Positions 50,673 to 58,492 of a stretch of DNA of 64,000 nucleotides are shown piece by piece. The position numbers were made by a program, and so were the translations under genes. The notes under the pieces are model-generated. The model was not told the DNA's origin and ran no database searches. It was given only the letters and a program-made list of their open reading frames with translations. The stretch is from assembly GCA_023230855.1 (NCBI GenBank), contig JALNWQ010000007.1:124001-188000 (forward strand). The letters run 5' to 3'. This DNA is from Solirubrobacteraceae bacterium. Its GTDB lineage: Bacteria; Actinomycetota; Thermoleophilia; Solirubrobacterales; Solirubrobacteraceae. Every line of letters begins with the position of its first letter. The first letter of the stretch is position 1.

Positions 50673-52469
50673 ATGAGATCGATCACCCTGTCCCGTCCCG
50701 CCCTGCGGTCGTCGTCGCTCGCGGCCCTGGCCGCCGGAGCGCTCGCCGTCGCCGGATGCGGTGGCGACGACGAGAAGACGACGACCGTCCAGGCGCCGCC
50801 CGCGGCGGGCGGCGCCGTCACGTCCGTCCTCGCCGGCGACGTGCCCGCGTCCGCGATCGCGTTCGGCGAGTTCAACATCCGCCCGAGCGGCGACAACAAG
50901 GCCGCGATCGACCAGATCACCGGGTTCTTCGGGCTGTCCGACGTCGGCAAGGCGCTGCGCGACGGCATGGACCTCGACGACCTCGACAACCTCGTGGCCA
51001 AGGGCAAGTCGTTCGAGGGCGACGTCCTGCCGCTGATCGGGGACAAGCTCGGCGTGTTCCTCCTGCCCGAGGACCAGCGCTCGTCGGCCACGGACGACGG
51101 GTCCGACGACGACACCCCGGTGTTCTCGCTCGTCGGCGCGGTGAAGGACGCCGCCGCGCTCCGCGAGGTGCTGAAGCCCGAGAAGTCCAAGGCCGTCGAC
51201 GTCGACGGCCAGCAGATCCTCGTCGAGACCGAGGACGACGGTGACGACACCGGCGCCATCTGGATCAAGGACGACCGGTTCTTCCTCGGCACCGAGCCGG
51301 CGGTCCGCGCGGCCGTCGCCGCCGACAAGGGCGGCGACCTCGGCGCGGACCAGCGGTTCTCGGTGCCGCTGCAGCAGCTCAAGGGCGCCGAGCCGGTCGG
51401 CCTCGGCTGGGTGGACCTCAAGGGCATCTCGACCCTCGAGAAGCTCACCGACGACGGACCGACGATCCGCGGCCTGACGGGCTCCACGCGCCTGCCGGGC
51501 GCGTCGCGCCTCAAGTCGATGGGCTCCAAGTCGGGCCCGCTCTCCGCGCTGGGCTCGCTGCCCGAGGTCGACGGATCCGCCGCGTTCGCGCTCGACGCCA
51601 AGCCGGGCGTGGTCCGGTTGACGACCGGTGGCCGCGTGGCGAAGGGCGCCGACGGCACGTCGTTCGTGCAGGGCCTGGGCAAGGGCGCGGCGCTCGTCGG
51701 CGACCTGCCCGCCGGATCGTGGATCGCGGCCGGCACGAGCCGTGAGGAGCTGCTCGCCGGGATCGACGCGGACGCGATCGACGTCGACGCGAAGCAGGTC
51801 ACCGACATGCTGCGCCGCGAGACCGGGATCACCCTCCCGCCGGCCGCGGTCGATCAGCTGATCAACGCGCAGTCGATCGCCCTGAGCGGGCGGGGCGACA
51901 GCCTCGTCGGGATCGGCGCCAACCTCATCGTGCAGGCGGCGGACGCCGACGGCGCGGGCGTGCTGCTCGACGCGATCAAGACCGCGGCCGAGGGCGTGGG
52001 CCTGCGGACGGCCGACGCGAAGCTCGAGGGGGCCGACCGGGCGATCCAGGCGCAGGCGCCGCAGTTGCCGCTGCCGTTGGCCGCCGCGATCAAGGGCGAC
52101 CGCGTCATCGTCGGCGTCGGCACCGACTCGGTGACGAACGCCCTGTCGGGCAAGGACCGCCTGAAGGACGACGCCGGGTACAAGGAGGCGCAGGCCGCCC
52201 TGGGCCTCGACCCGTCGGTGTTCATCGACGCCCGTCCGCTCTCGTCGCTCCTGGGCAGCCTGCCCGCCGGGGCGATCGACGACCTCGACGACGCCCAGCA
52301 GGTCCTGGGGCGCCTGAAGCTCATCGCCGGGGGCATGAAGGCCACCGGCGACGAGACCTTCGCCGGCTCGGTGGTCGTCCACTACGACGAGCAGGCGCGT
52401 CCGGTCGGCGGTGGCGCCGGCGCGGGCACCACGACCGATCCGGGCCTCGTCCCCACCCCGGGCCGCTGA
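50673..52469 (+). CDS. DUF3352 family lipoprotein
   Basis: A 598-residue protein from ATG 50673, chosen for its GGAG site. The N-terminus is a lipoprotein signal with lipobox AVAGCGGDDE. The long mature part matches DUF3352 as I know it from Solirubrobacterales (VLAGDVPASAIAFGEFNIRP at the start; repeated units with FFGLSDVGKAL and LIGDKLGVFLLPE style). Function unknown; probably anchored on the outer face of the membrane. It diverges from mraZ and converges with the tad operon. Confidence 0.8.
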   Translation: MRSITLSRPALRSSSLAALAAGALAVAGCGGDDEKTTTVQAPPAAGGAVTSVLAGDVPASAIAFGEFNIRPSGDNKAAIDQITGFFGLSDVGKALRDGMDLDDLDNLVAKGKSFEGDVLPLIGDKLGVFLLPEDQRSSATDDGSDDDTPVFSLVGAVKDAAALREVLKPEKSKAVDVDGQQILVETEDDGDDTGAIWIKDDRFFLGTEPAVRAAVAADKGGDLGADQRFSVPLQQLKGAEPVGLGWVDLKGISTLEKLTDDGPTIRGLTGSTRLPGASRLKSMGSKSGPLSALGSLPEVDGSAAFALDAKPGVVRLTTGGRVAKGADGTSFVQGLGKGAALVGDLPAGSWIAAGTSREELLAGIDADAIDVDAKQVTDMLRRETGITLPPAAVDQLINAQSIALSGRGDSLVGIGANLIVQAADADGAGVLLDAIKTAAEGVGLRTADAKLEGADRAIQAQAPQLPLPLAAAIKGDRVIVGVGTDSVTNALSGKDRLKDDAGYKEAQAALGLDPSVFIDARPLSSLLGSLPAGAIDDLDDAQQVLGRLKLIAGGMKATGDETFAGSVVVHYDEQARPVGGGAGAGTTTDPGLVPTPGR

Positions 52470-52519
52470 TCGGCGCCCGGGCCCGCGCCCACGGGCGTGC
52501 CGGCCCGGGCCACGCGCAC

Positions 52520-52559
52520 CACGACGCCCCGCCGGTCGGCCGACCGGCGGGGCGTCGTG
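52520..52559. terminator. Perfect 40-bp palindrome, bidirectional terminator
   Basis: Two perfect 20-base arms (52520-52539 and 52540-52559) with no spacer, between the convergent DUF3352 and tadC genes. No T-run on either side. Confidence 0.75.
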
Positions 52560-52605
52560 CGTTCCGGACCCCGGCGCCTCGTCGGGACGACGCCGGGGTC
52601 GCCGG

Positions 52606-53469
52606 TCAGACGCTGCTCTCCACGAGCACCGCGGCGATGAGGAGCATCGCCGCGGGGACGAGCAGCAGCGCGACGACGAGCTGGATCCGTGGGGCCGCAC
52701 GCGAGGCCCGGTCGATCGCGGCCCGTGCCCGCCGCGCCCGCAGGTCCTCGGCGAGGGCGCGCAGCGCATCGCCGGCCGCCCCACCGTGGACGTGGGCCCG
52801 CAGCAGCACGGCGACGAGCTCGGGCATCCCCTCGGCGGGGCAGCGACGTCGCAGGTGGACGAGGACCCGGTCGGTGGGGACGCCGACGCGGACCTCCGCC
52901 GCCGCGCGTCGCAGCTCGTCGCCCAGCAGCCCGGGGCGGTGCGCCCCGACGGCGGCCAGCGCCTCGCTCACCGACCGGCCGCCCCGGAGCGCGATCCGCA
53001 ACAGGTCGACGACGTCGGGAAGCTCCCGCAGCATGCGGGCGGCACGGTCCCGGGTCCTGCGGGCGATGAGCGCGTCCGGTCCCAGCAACGACGCGACGCC
53101 GCCGAGCGTCGCCAGCACGAGGCCCGCCGTCCCCAGCACCGGCAGCAGCGCCACGCCCACCGTCACGCCGACGACGACCGCCGCCCCCCGGACCGCCGCC
53201 AGGTCCGCCACGCCGATCGACGACTCGAGCCCGGCCGCGGCGATCCGATCGGCGGCGTCTCCCCCGACCGGCAACCGCGTCCCGATCCCGGCCCCGACGC
53301 GACGGCCGACGGCGACGAGCGCCCCGAGCGGTCCGTCCGGCGCCGGACGTGGGGAGCGGTCCCGGCGCCGCGGCCGGGCGCGCTCGGCCCGGATCGCCAG
53401 CAGCTCTCCCACGCCGCAACCGGCGAGCCCTCCGGCGACGCCCGCGACGAGCACCGTGGCGCCGCTCAC
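52606..53469 (-). CDS. tadC: Tad secretion/pilus membrane protein, TadC-like
   Basis: A 287-residue membrane protein with a type II secretion F domain (RMLRELPDVVDLLRIALRGG then SVSEALAAVGAHRPG) and hydrophobic helices at both ends. It pairs with TadB as the inner-membrane platform of Flp-type pili or a related secretion machine. GTG overlaps the tadB stop (GTGA). It is the last gene of the operon and no pilin gene follows. Confidence 0.82.
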   Translation of the reverse strand: MSGATVLVAGVAGGLAGCGVGELLAIRAERARPRRRDRSPRPAPDGPLGALVAVGRRVGAGIGTRLPVGGDAADRIAAAGLESSIGVADLAAVRGAAVVVGVTVGVALLPVLGTAGLVLATLGGVASLLGPDALIARRTRDRAARMLRELPDVVDLLRIALRGGRSVSEALAAVGAHRPGLLGDELRRAAAEVRVGVPTDRVLVHLRRRCPAEGMPELVAVLLRAHVHGGAAGDALRALAEDLRARRARAAIDRASRAAPRIQLVVALLLVPAAMLLIAAVLVESSV

Positions 53470-54296
53470 CGCACGAGCTCCGCGGTGAGCCGCCGGACGA
53501 GGACGAGCGCGGCGACCTGGAGCACCACGGCCCCGGCGAGCAGCAGGACGCTCAGCGGGTTGGCGAGCAGCGCGCGCACCGCCCCCGGGGCCACGAGGAC
53601 GGCCGCCGCCATGCCGAGGGCCGGGATGCCACCGACGATCCGCGCCGCGGACCGGGCCTGCACCGTCGCGCCGTCGGCCTCCGCCGTCGACCGCCGTGCC
53701 CGCTCCAGGGCGTCCGCCTGGTCCCGCAGCACCGCGCCCAGCTCGCCACCAGCCTCGCCGTGCAACAGGAGCGCCGCGACGATCGTCGCGTGGGCCGGCT
53801 CGGCCGTTCCTGCCCGCCACGCCGCCAACGACGTCGCGAGCGGGTCGCCGGCCCGGAGCCGCGCCGCGACGCGCCGGAGCTCGTCCGCCGGCGGGCCCGT
53901 CACCCCCGCCGCCCGCGACGCGTCGACGATCGCCCCGCGCGTGCTCAGGCCCGCGTCGAGCCCGTCGGCGATCGCCCGGGCCACGAGCGGTGCGCCGAGC
54001 GCCACCGCGCGGCGACGTCGATCGGCCCGGGCACGTCCGACCTGCCGCAGCCCCCACGGTCCGATCGCGACGAGCGCCCCCGGCAAGGGCGCGCCCGCCA
54101 GGAGCACGACCACGCCGACGACGACCGACGCCGGGACGATCCGGACCCGTCCGCCGTCCGCGACCCACGCGGGCCCGCCGGTGGCGAGGCGTCGCCGCCA
54201 GCGGAGCCCGGCGTCGACGACGACCGGGACGAGCAGGCCGACGCCCGCGCCGCCGAGCGCCCCGGCGCCGGCGGCCAGCGCCACCGTGGCGGTCAC
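53466..54296 (-). CDS. tadB: Tad secretion/pilus membrane protein, TadB-like
   Basis: A 276-residue membrane protein with a T2SF domain (GAPLVARAIADGLDAGLSTRG, ALLLHGEAGGELGAVLRDQAD) and helices near residues 5-25, 55-80 and 235-270. GTG 54296 overlaps the tadA stop by four bases. It forms the platform with TadC that the TadA motor acts on. Confidence 0.82.
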   Translation of the reverse strand: MTATVALAAGAGALGGAGVGLLVPVVVDAGLRWRRRLATGGPAWVADGGRVRIVPASVVVGVVVLLAGAPLPGALVAIGPWGLRQVGRARADRRRRAVALGAPLVARAIADGLDAGLSTRGAIVDASRAAGVTGPPADELRRVAARLRAGDPLATSLAAWRAGTAEPAHATIVAALLLHGEAGGELGAVLRDQADALERARRSTAEADGATVQARSAARIVGGIPALGMAAAVLVAPGAVRALLANPLSVLLLAGAVVLQVAALVLVRRLTAELVR

Positions 54297-55483
54297 CGGA
54301 CCGCCTCCGCCCGCGGAGCCGCTGCAGATGGCGCCCCGCCGTCGACGTCCGCGACCGCGTCGCCGCCGAGGGGCTCGTCGCGCACGAGCCGCCAGCCCTC
54401 ACCGTCGACCGCGACCCGGGCGACGTCGACGACGCGTCGACGACCGTCGGCCGCGCGCGTCTGCTGCACGACGACGTCCACGGCGTCGGCGACCATCCGT
54501 CGGACGGCCGCGTGGGGCAGGCCGCTGTCGGCCATGAGGCACAGCGTCTCCAGGCGGCGCAGCGCCGCCTCGGGCGAGCGCGCATGGATCGTCGACAACG
54601 ATCCGTCGTGGCCGGTCGTCATCGCCAGGACCATGTCGAGCGCCTCGCCACCACGGACCTCTCCGACGACGATGCGGTCGGGGCGCATCCGCAGGGCGTT
54701 GCGGACGAGGTCACGGATCGACACCTCGCCGCGCCGGTCCTCGCCACCGCCGGGCCGGGCCTCGAGCCGCACCACGTGCGGCTGCGCGAGCCGCAGCTCG
54801 GCGGTGTCCTCGACCGTGACGATCCGCTCGCGCGGGTCCAGCAGCGATGCGATCGCCCCGAGCGTCGTCGTCTTGCCCGCCCCGGTCCCGCCGCTGACGA
54901 GGATCGAGCCGCGTCGGGCGACGGCGTCACGCACCACCCGGTCGACGTCGACGTCCCAGGTCCCGCGGGCGACGAGCTCCTCGGGGGTCCATCCGCGGGC
55001 CCGGAACCGGCGGATCGTCACGACCGGCCCGTCGACGGCGATCGGCGGGAGCACGACGTTGATCCGCGATCCGTCGCCCAGTCGCGCGTCGCACAACGGG
55101 TCGGACCGGTCGACGCGCCGGCCGGCGCCGGCGAGCATCCGCTCGATCGCGTGCAGCAGGTCCTGCTCGGTCGCGAACCGGACCGCGGTCTGCTCGATCC
55201 GCCCGCGCCGCTCCACCCAGGCCGGACGGTCGCCGGAGATCATGATCTCGTCGATCTCGGGATCGTCGAGCAACGACTCCAGCGGCCCCAGGCCCACGGT
55301 CTGCTCGCGCAGCAGGCGTCGCACCTCGTCGCGGTCCTCCGGGGGAAGCAGCGGGGCCTCGTCGCGGAGCACGTCCTCGAGCAGCGCCTCCGGCGACCGG
55401 GCGATCCCGTCGTCGGCGGGGGCGGCCGCGAGCTCGACGACCCGCCGGTGCAGGTCGGCGGCCACGTCACGGTGCACGCTCAT
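54293..55483 (-). CDS. tadA: Tad/CpaF secretion ATPase
   Basis: A 396-residue type II/IV secretion ATPase. N-terminal domain with PLESLLDDPEIDEIMISG, then PVVTIRRF, Walker A VSGGTGAGKTTTLGA, VEDTAELRLAQPHVVRLE (Asp box), RMRPDRIVVGEVRGGEA (Walker B region) and TGHDGSLSTIHA (His box). It drives assembly of Flp-type pili or secretion from the cytoplasmic side. The ATG overlaps the preceding stop by four bases. Confidence 0.92.
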   Translation of the reverse strand: MSVHRDVAADLHRRVVELAAAPADDGIARSPEALLEDVLRDEAPLLPPEDRDEVRRLLREQTVGLGPLESLLDDPEIDEIMISGDRPAWVERRGRIEQTAVRFATEQDLLHAIERMLAGAGRRVDRSDPLCDARLGDGSRINVVLPPIAVDGPVVTIRRFRARGWTPEELVARGTWDVDVDRVVRDAVARRGSILVSGGTGAGKTTTLGAIASLLDPRERIVTVEDTAELRLAQPHVVRLEARPGGGEDRRGEVSIRDLVRNALRMRPDRIVVGEVRGGEALDMVLAMTTGHDGSLSTIHARSPEAALRRLETLCLMADSGLPHAAVRRMVADAVDVVVQQTRAADGRRRVVDVARVAVDGEGWRLVRDEPLGGDAVADVDGGAPSAAAPRAEAVR

Positions 55484-56148
55484 CGCGCGCCGCTCCGGTC
55501 GGTGGCGTCGCCCTCGACGCGGCCGTCGTCGCCGGGCGCCCGGACGAGGACCCGGAGCTCTGTCGCCTCCTGCTGGGCCTCCAGCAGCTCGAGCGCCTGC
55601 CGGGCCGTGGTGCGGAGCTTCACCCGCAGGCGCTCCGGGGAGCCCTCCTCGACCGACGCGGCGGGACCGACGTCCAGGACCTCGCCGTCCTCGAGCATCA
55701 CGCGGCCGCGAACGGACCGGCCCGCTCCGCCGTACACCGCGAGGACGTCGACCCGCACGCCGGGCCGCACGTCGTCCTCGTCGCCCACGACCACGACGTC
55801 GGGGTCGCGCTCGCCGGGACGCAGACGCGATCCGTCCGCGGCGACGAGCGCGCCGGGGGTGACGTCGGCGCCCTTGCGCACGACGCTCCACGGCCGCAGA
55901 CCGGCCACCTCGTCCGGGCGCTCCACCCGCTCGCGCGGTGCGTACCGCCGTGGCACCTCCCGCACGCCCAGGTCGTCGACGTCGATCGGGTCCCCGGCGG
56001 CGAGGTCGCGCTCGGCGACCACGACCGGCACCGGGTCGCCGACCCGGTCGCGGAGCTCGGCCTCGCGCCGGCCGACGTCGGTGGCCGCCATCGCGCCCAG
56101 GATGATCGCGAGCCCGATGACGAGCGCCGCGCGACGCGACCGCGTCAC
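55480..56148 (-). CDS. SAF-domain/CpaB (RcpC)-like protein
   Basis: A 222-residue protein with one N-terminal membrane helix (ALVIGLAIILGAMAA) and a SAF domain (PVVVAERDLAAGDPIDVDDLGVREVP) followed by a beta domain with DVVVVGDEDDVRPGVRVDVLAVY. In Tad systems CpaB/RcpC proteins sit outside the membrane and help pilus assembly. Encoded just before tadA with four-base overlaps on both sides. Confidence 0.78.
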   Translation of the reverse strand: MTRSRRAALVIGLAIILGAMAATDVGRREAELRDRVGDPVPVVVAERDLAAGDPIDVDDLGVREVPRRYAPRERVERPDEVAGLRPWSVVRKGADVTPGALVAADGSRLRPGERDPDVVVVGDEDDVRPGVRVDVLAVYGGAGRSVRGRVMLEDGEVLDVGPAASVEEGSPERLRVKLRTTARQALELLEAQQEATELRVLVRAPGDDGRVEGDATDRSGAR

Positions 56149-56879
56149 GTCGACGTCCCCGGCCGGCCCGGACCGGACAGCGGCAGCTCGATGGCGAGGC
56201 CCCCGCGGGCGCCCGTCCGCACGGGCCGGATCCGTCCGGCCACGGCCGCCACCGCGTCGGCGGTGATCCGCAGTCCCCGGCCGCGGTGCCCGCGCGGCGC
56301 GCGACGCAGCATCCGCTCCAACGACTCGGGCGGCCCGCCACCGTCGTCCTCGACACGGACGACCGCCCGGCCGTCCCGGCGCTCCAGCGACACCCGCACG
56401 ACCCCGCGACCGTGCTCCACCGCGTTCTGGACGAGGTTGCCCAGCGCCTGGGCCAGGCGGCCGCGATCGGCGACGACGACGGTGGGGCCCGTCGGCGCCG
56501 ACGCCAGGCGGACCGCACGACCACGACCACGCGCGACGACGTCGTGCACGGCCACCGTGCCCCGGACGAGGTCGGCCAGGTCGACGGGCCGTCGCTCCTC
56601 GACCGGTCCTCGACGCCGGGCGACCGCGCTGAGGTCGTCGACCGCGCGGCGGGCCCGGTCGAGCTCGACGAGCACGGCGTCGCGCAGGTCGGCCCCCGGC
56701 GCGGCGTCCGGCGCGGGTCGGGCCCCCAGCGCCAGCAGCACGGTGGTGAGCGGCCCGCGAAGCTCGTGACAGGACGTGACGATCCGCTCCGCCGACGCGC
56801 GCGCCGACCGCCGCTCGAGCAACAGCAGCGCGGCGGACCCGATCGCCAGCAGCCAGCCGGCGACGAGGAGCGGGCTCAC
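56145..56879 (-). CDS. Small membrane histidine kinase without a sensor domain
   Basis: A 244-residue kinase. One N-terminal membrane helix (about 3-20) is followed directly by a phosphoacceptor region with the His in TSCHELRGPLTTVLL, then an ATPase domain with LGNLVQNAVEHG (N box) and RVEDDGGGPPESL (G1 box), ending in RGRGLRITADAV. There is no room for a sensory domain, so input is likely through the membrane helix or a partner. It should phosphorylate the response regulator encoded upstream. Confidence 0.85.
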   Translation of the reverse strand: MSPLLVAGWLLAIGSAALLLLERRSARASAERIVTSCHELRGPLTTVLLALGARPAPDAAPGADLRDAVLVELDRARRAVDDLSAVARRRGPVEERRPVDLADLVRGTVAVHDVVARGRGRAVRLASAPTGPTVVVADRGRLAQALGNLVQNAVEHGRGVVRVSLERRDGRAVVRVEDDGGGPPESLERMLRRAPRGHRGRGLRITADAVAAVAGRIRPVRTGARGGLAIELPLSGPGRPGTST

Positions 56880-57646
56880 GCGACCACCTCGGCGTGGAGC
56901 GCGCCGACGCCCGGTGCCGGCGACGCGTCCGGCGACGCGTCGACGAGGCGGTAGCCGACGCCCCAGACGTTGACGACGAACGCGTGCCCGCCGACCGCGA
57001 GCTTGCGTCGCAGGCGGCAGGCGTGCGAGTCGATCGTCCGGGTGATGTCGTGCTCGCCGCGGTAGCCCCAGATCGTCCGCAGCAGCTCGCGCTTGGTGAA
57101 CACCCGCGTCGGCTCGCGGGCCAGGCACTGCAGCACCGCGTACTCCTTCTGCGTGAGGTCGACCGGCGCCCCGCCGACGGCGACGACGCGCCGCACCGGG
57201 TCGATCGTGAGCTCGCCGATCCGGATCCGCCCCTCGCGTGGCCGTTGGCGCGCCCGACGCAGGAGCGCCGTGATGCGCAGCCGCAGCTCGGGGTACGAGA
57301 ACGGCTTGACGAGGTAGTCGTCGCAGCCGCGCTCGAACCCCCGCAACCGGTCGAGCTCGCCGTCCAGGCCCGACAGCACGAGGATCGGCGTGTCCGGGTC
57401 CACCCGTGCGGCGATGCCGTCGGCCGCCCGGACGTACGCCACGAGGTCGAGCCCCGATCCGTCGGGGAGCGTGAGGTCGGTGAGCACGAGCTGTGGCGCG
57501 ACCTGCTCGACGAGCCGCAGCGCGTCCTGCAACGAGGACGCCTCGACGACGTCCCACCCGTCGACCGACAGGTTCTCGGCGAGGAAGAGGCGGGTGATCG
57601 GATCGTCCTCGACGACGAGGAGCGTGGGTGCGTTGGCGTCGGACAT
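56876..57646 (-). CDS. OmpR-family response regulator
   Basis: A 256-residue regulator from ATG 57646. Receiver domain (residues 8-125) with the phospho-acceptor Asp in LVLTDLTLPDGSG, acidic pocket VVEDDPITR, Lys in CDDYLVKPFSYPE; C-terminal winged helix (RVVAVGGAPVDLTQKEYAVLQ, RTIDSHACRLRRKL, VNVWGVGYRLV). It heads the operon that continues with the kinase, CpaB-like protein and TadABC, so it probably controls its own pilus or secretion genes. Confidence 0.9.
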   Translation of the reverse strand: MSDANAPTLLVVEDDPITRLFLAENLSVDGWDVVEASSLQDALRLVEQVAPQLVLTDLTLPDGSGLDLVAYVRAADGIAARVDPDTPILVLSGLDGELDRLRGFERGCDDYLVKPFSYPELRLRITALLRRARQRPREGRIRIGELTIDPVRRVVAVGGAPVDLTQKEYAVLQCLAREPTRVFTKRELLRTIWGYRGEHDITRTIDSHACRLRRKLAVGGHAFVVNVWGVGYRLVDASPDASPAPGVGALHAEVVA

Positions 57647-57738
57647 GCACCCGGTACCCCACCGGCCGCGACGTCTCTCCCCCCTGATCGCGCCGGCCCC
57701 ATACCGCATCCGGCGGGGTGCAACATGCAGCCCATCGC

Positions 57739-57768
57739 TTCAACGGCGCCCGCGGACCGTTCTAGGAT
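57739..57768 (+). promoter_or_regulatory. Promoter candidate for the 158-residue unknown protein
   Basis: TTCAAC at 57739-57744 and TAGGAT at 57763-57768 with an 18-base spacer. The leader to ATG 57880 would be about 105 bases, with no clear ribosome site. It lies in the divergent gap with the response regulator gene. Confidence 0.45.
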
Positions 57769-57879
57769 GCCCGCAGCTTCCGACCGCGGTTTGCCGCCGT
57801 GCGGCCGGACGCCACATTCGCCCGACGCGTGGGTCGGCCTCGTTGCCGCCTCCGCCCCACCGCGCCCGACTGATTCTGC

Positions 57880-58356
57880 ATGCCTTCCAGCTTTCGTGGG
57901 AACTACGACTCCGGTGAGGACTTCGTCCTCGAGTACGGGGACCTCCGCTTCACCTTCAACGAGCGGGACTTCGCCGAACGGTGCGAGCAATCCGCCGTCC
58001 GACTCGGGTTCGTCCACGACCGCCTCGACCCGGGCGAGGCCGACGACCTCGTCGCGCTCGTCGTCAACGGCGAGGTGCAGGAGCCGCTGTCGCTCCTGGG
58101 GTCCCACATCAACGACTGCTGGGCGGAGCTGTCCGGGCCGGCCGAGCGCTCGCTCGTGCACTGGATGCGGCGGCTCGTGTTCCGCTCCGCCTGGCTCGAC
58201 CAGCGCGTGAAGGACGGCGAGCTCGACGTCCGCTTCGATCCCGAGCAGGAGCGGTTCGAGTACGTGCAGCCCGCCCGGGGCGGCGAGCCCGTCGAGCTCG
58301 CGCCGCCCCCGTCGTGGTTCCAGGTGGCGTACGTCCCGGTCGACGACCGGCGCTGA
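57880..58356 (+). CDS. Hypothetical protein, 158 residues
   Basis: An acidic, soluble-looking alpha/beta protein with no signal peptide: FVLEYGDLRFTFNERDFAERC near the start, DDLVALVVNGEVQEPLSLLGS in the middle and PPPSWFQVAYVPVDD at the end. I recognise no domain. It stands alone between the tad operon (divergent) and the Rho-like gene (convergent). Natural-looking codon usage and two strong hairpins after the stop support it as a real gene. Confidence 0.6.
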   Translation: MPSSFRGNYDSGEDFVLEYGDLRFTFNERDFAERCEQSAVRLGFVHDRLDPGEADDLVALVVNGEVQEPLSLLGSHINDCWAELSGPAERSLVHWMRRLVFRSAWLDQRVKDGELDVRFDPEQERFEYVQPARGGEPVELAPPPSWFQVAYVPVDDRR

Positions 58357-58362
58357 CCCCGA

Positions 58363-58407
58363 GCCGCCCGGCCCCGGGCGGCGACCGCGCCCCGGACGCC
58401 CGGGGCG
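58363..58407. terminator. Two tandem hairpins between convergent genes
   Basis: 58363-58382 (nine-base arms, two-base loop) and 58388-58407 (eight-base arms, four-base loop), just after the unknown gene and before the end of the Rho-like gene. No T-run. Confidence 0.6.
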
Positions 58408-58492
58408 CCGCTCCTCCCCCGACCCCCGGCCCCGCGACGCCGACCCCCGACCCCCGCGACGGGGAGGCCGGAGGCCGGGTCGCCCGAGGGCC

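Noticed and set aside
57660..57720. Search for a promoter directly upstream of the response regulator gene.
   Set aside because: TATGGG and TTGCAC are present but at poor spacing; no convincing promoter or ribosome site could be assigned.
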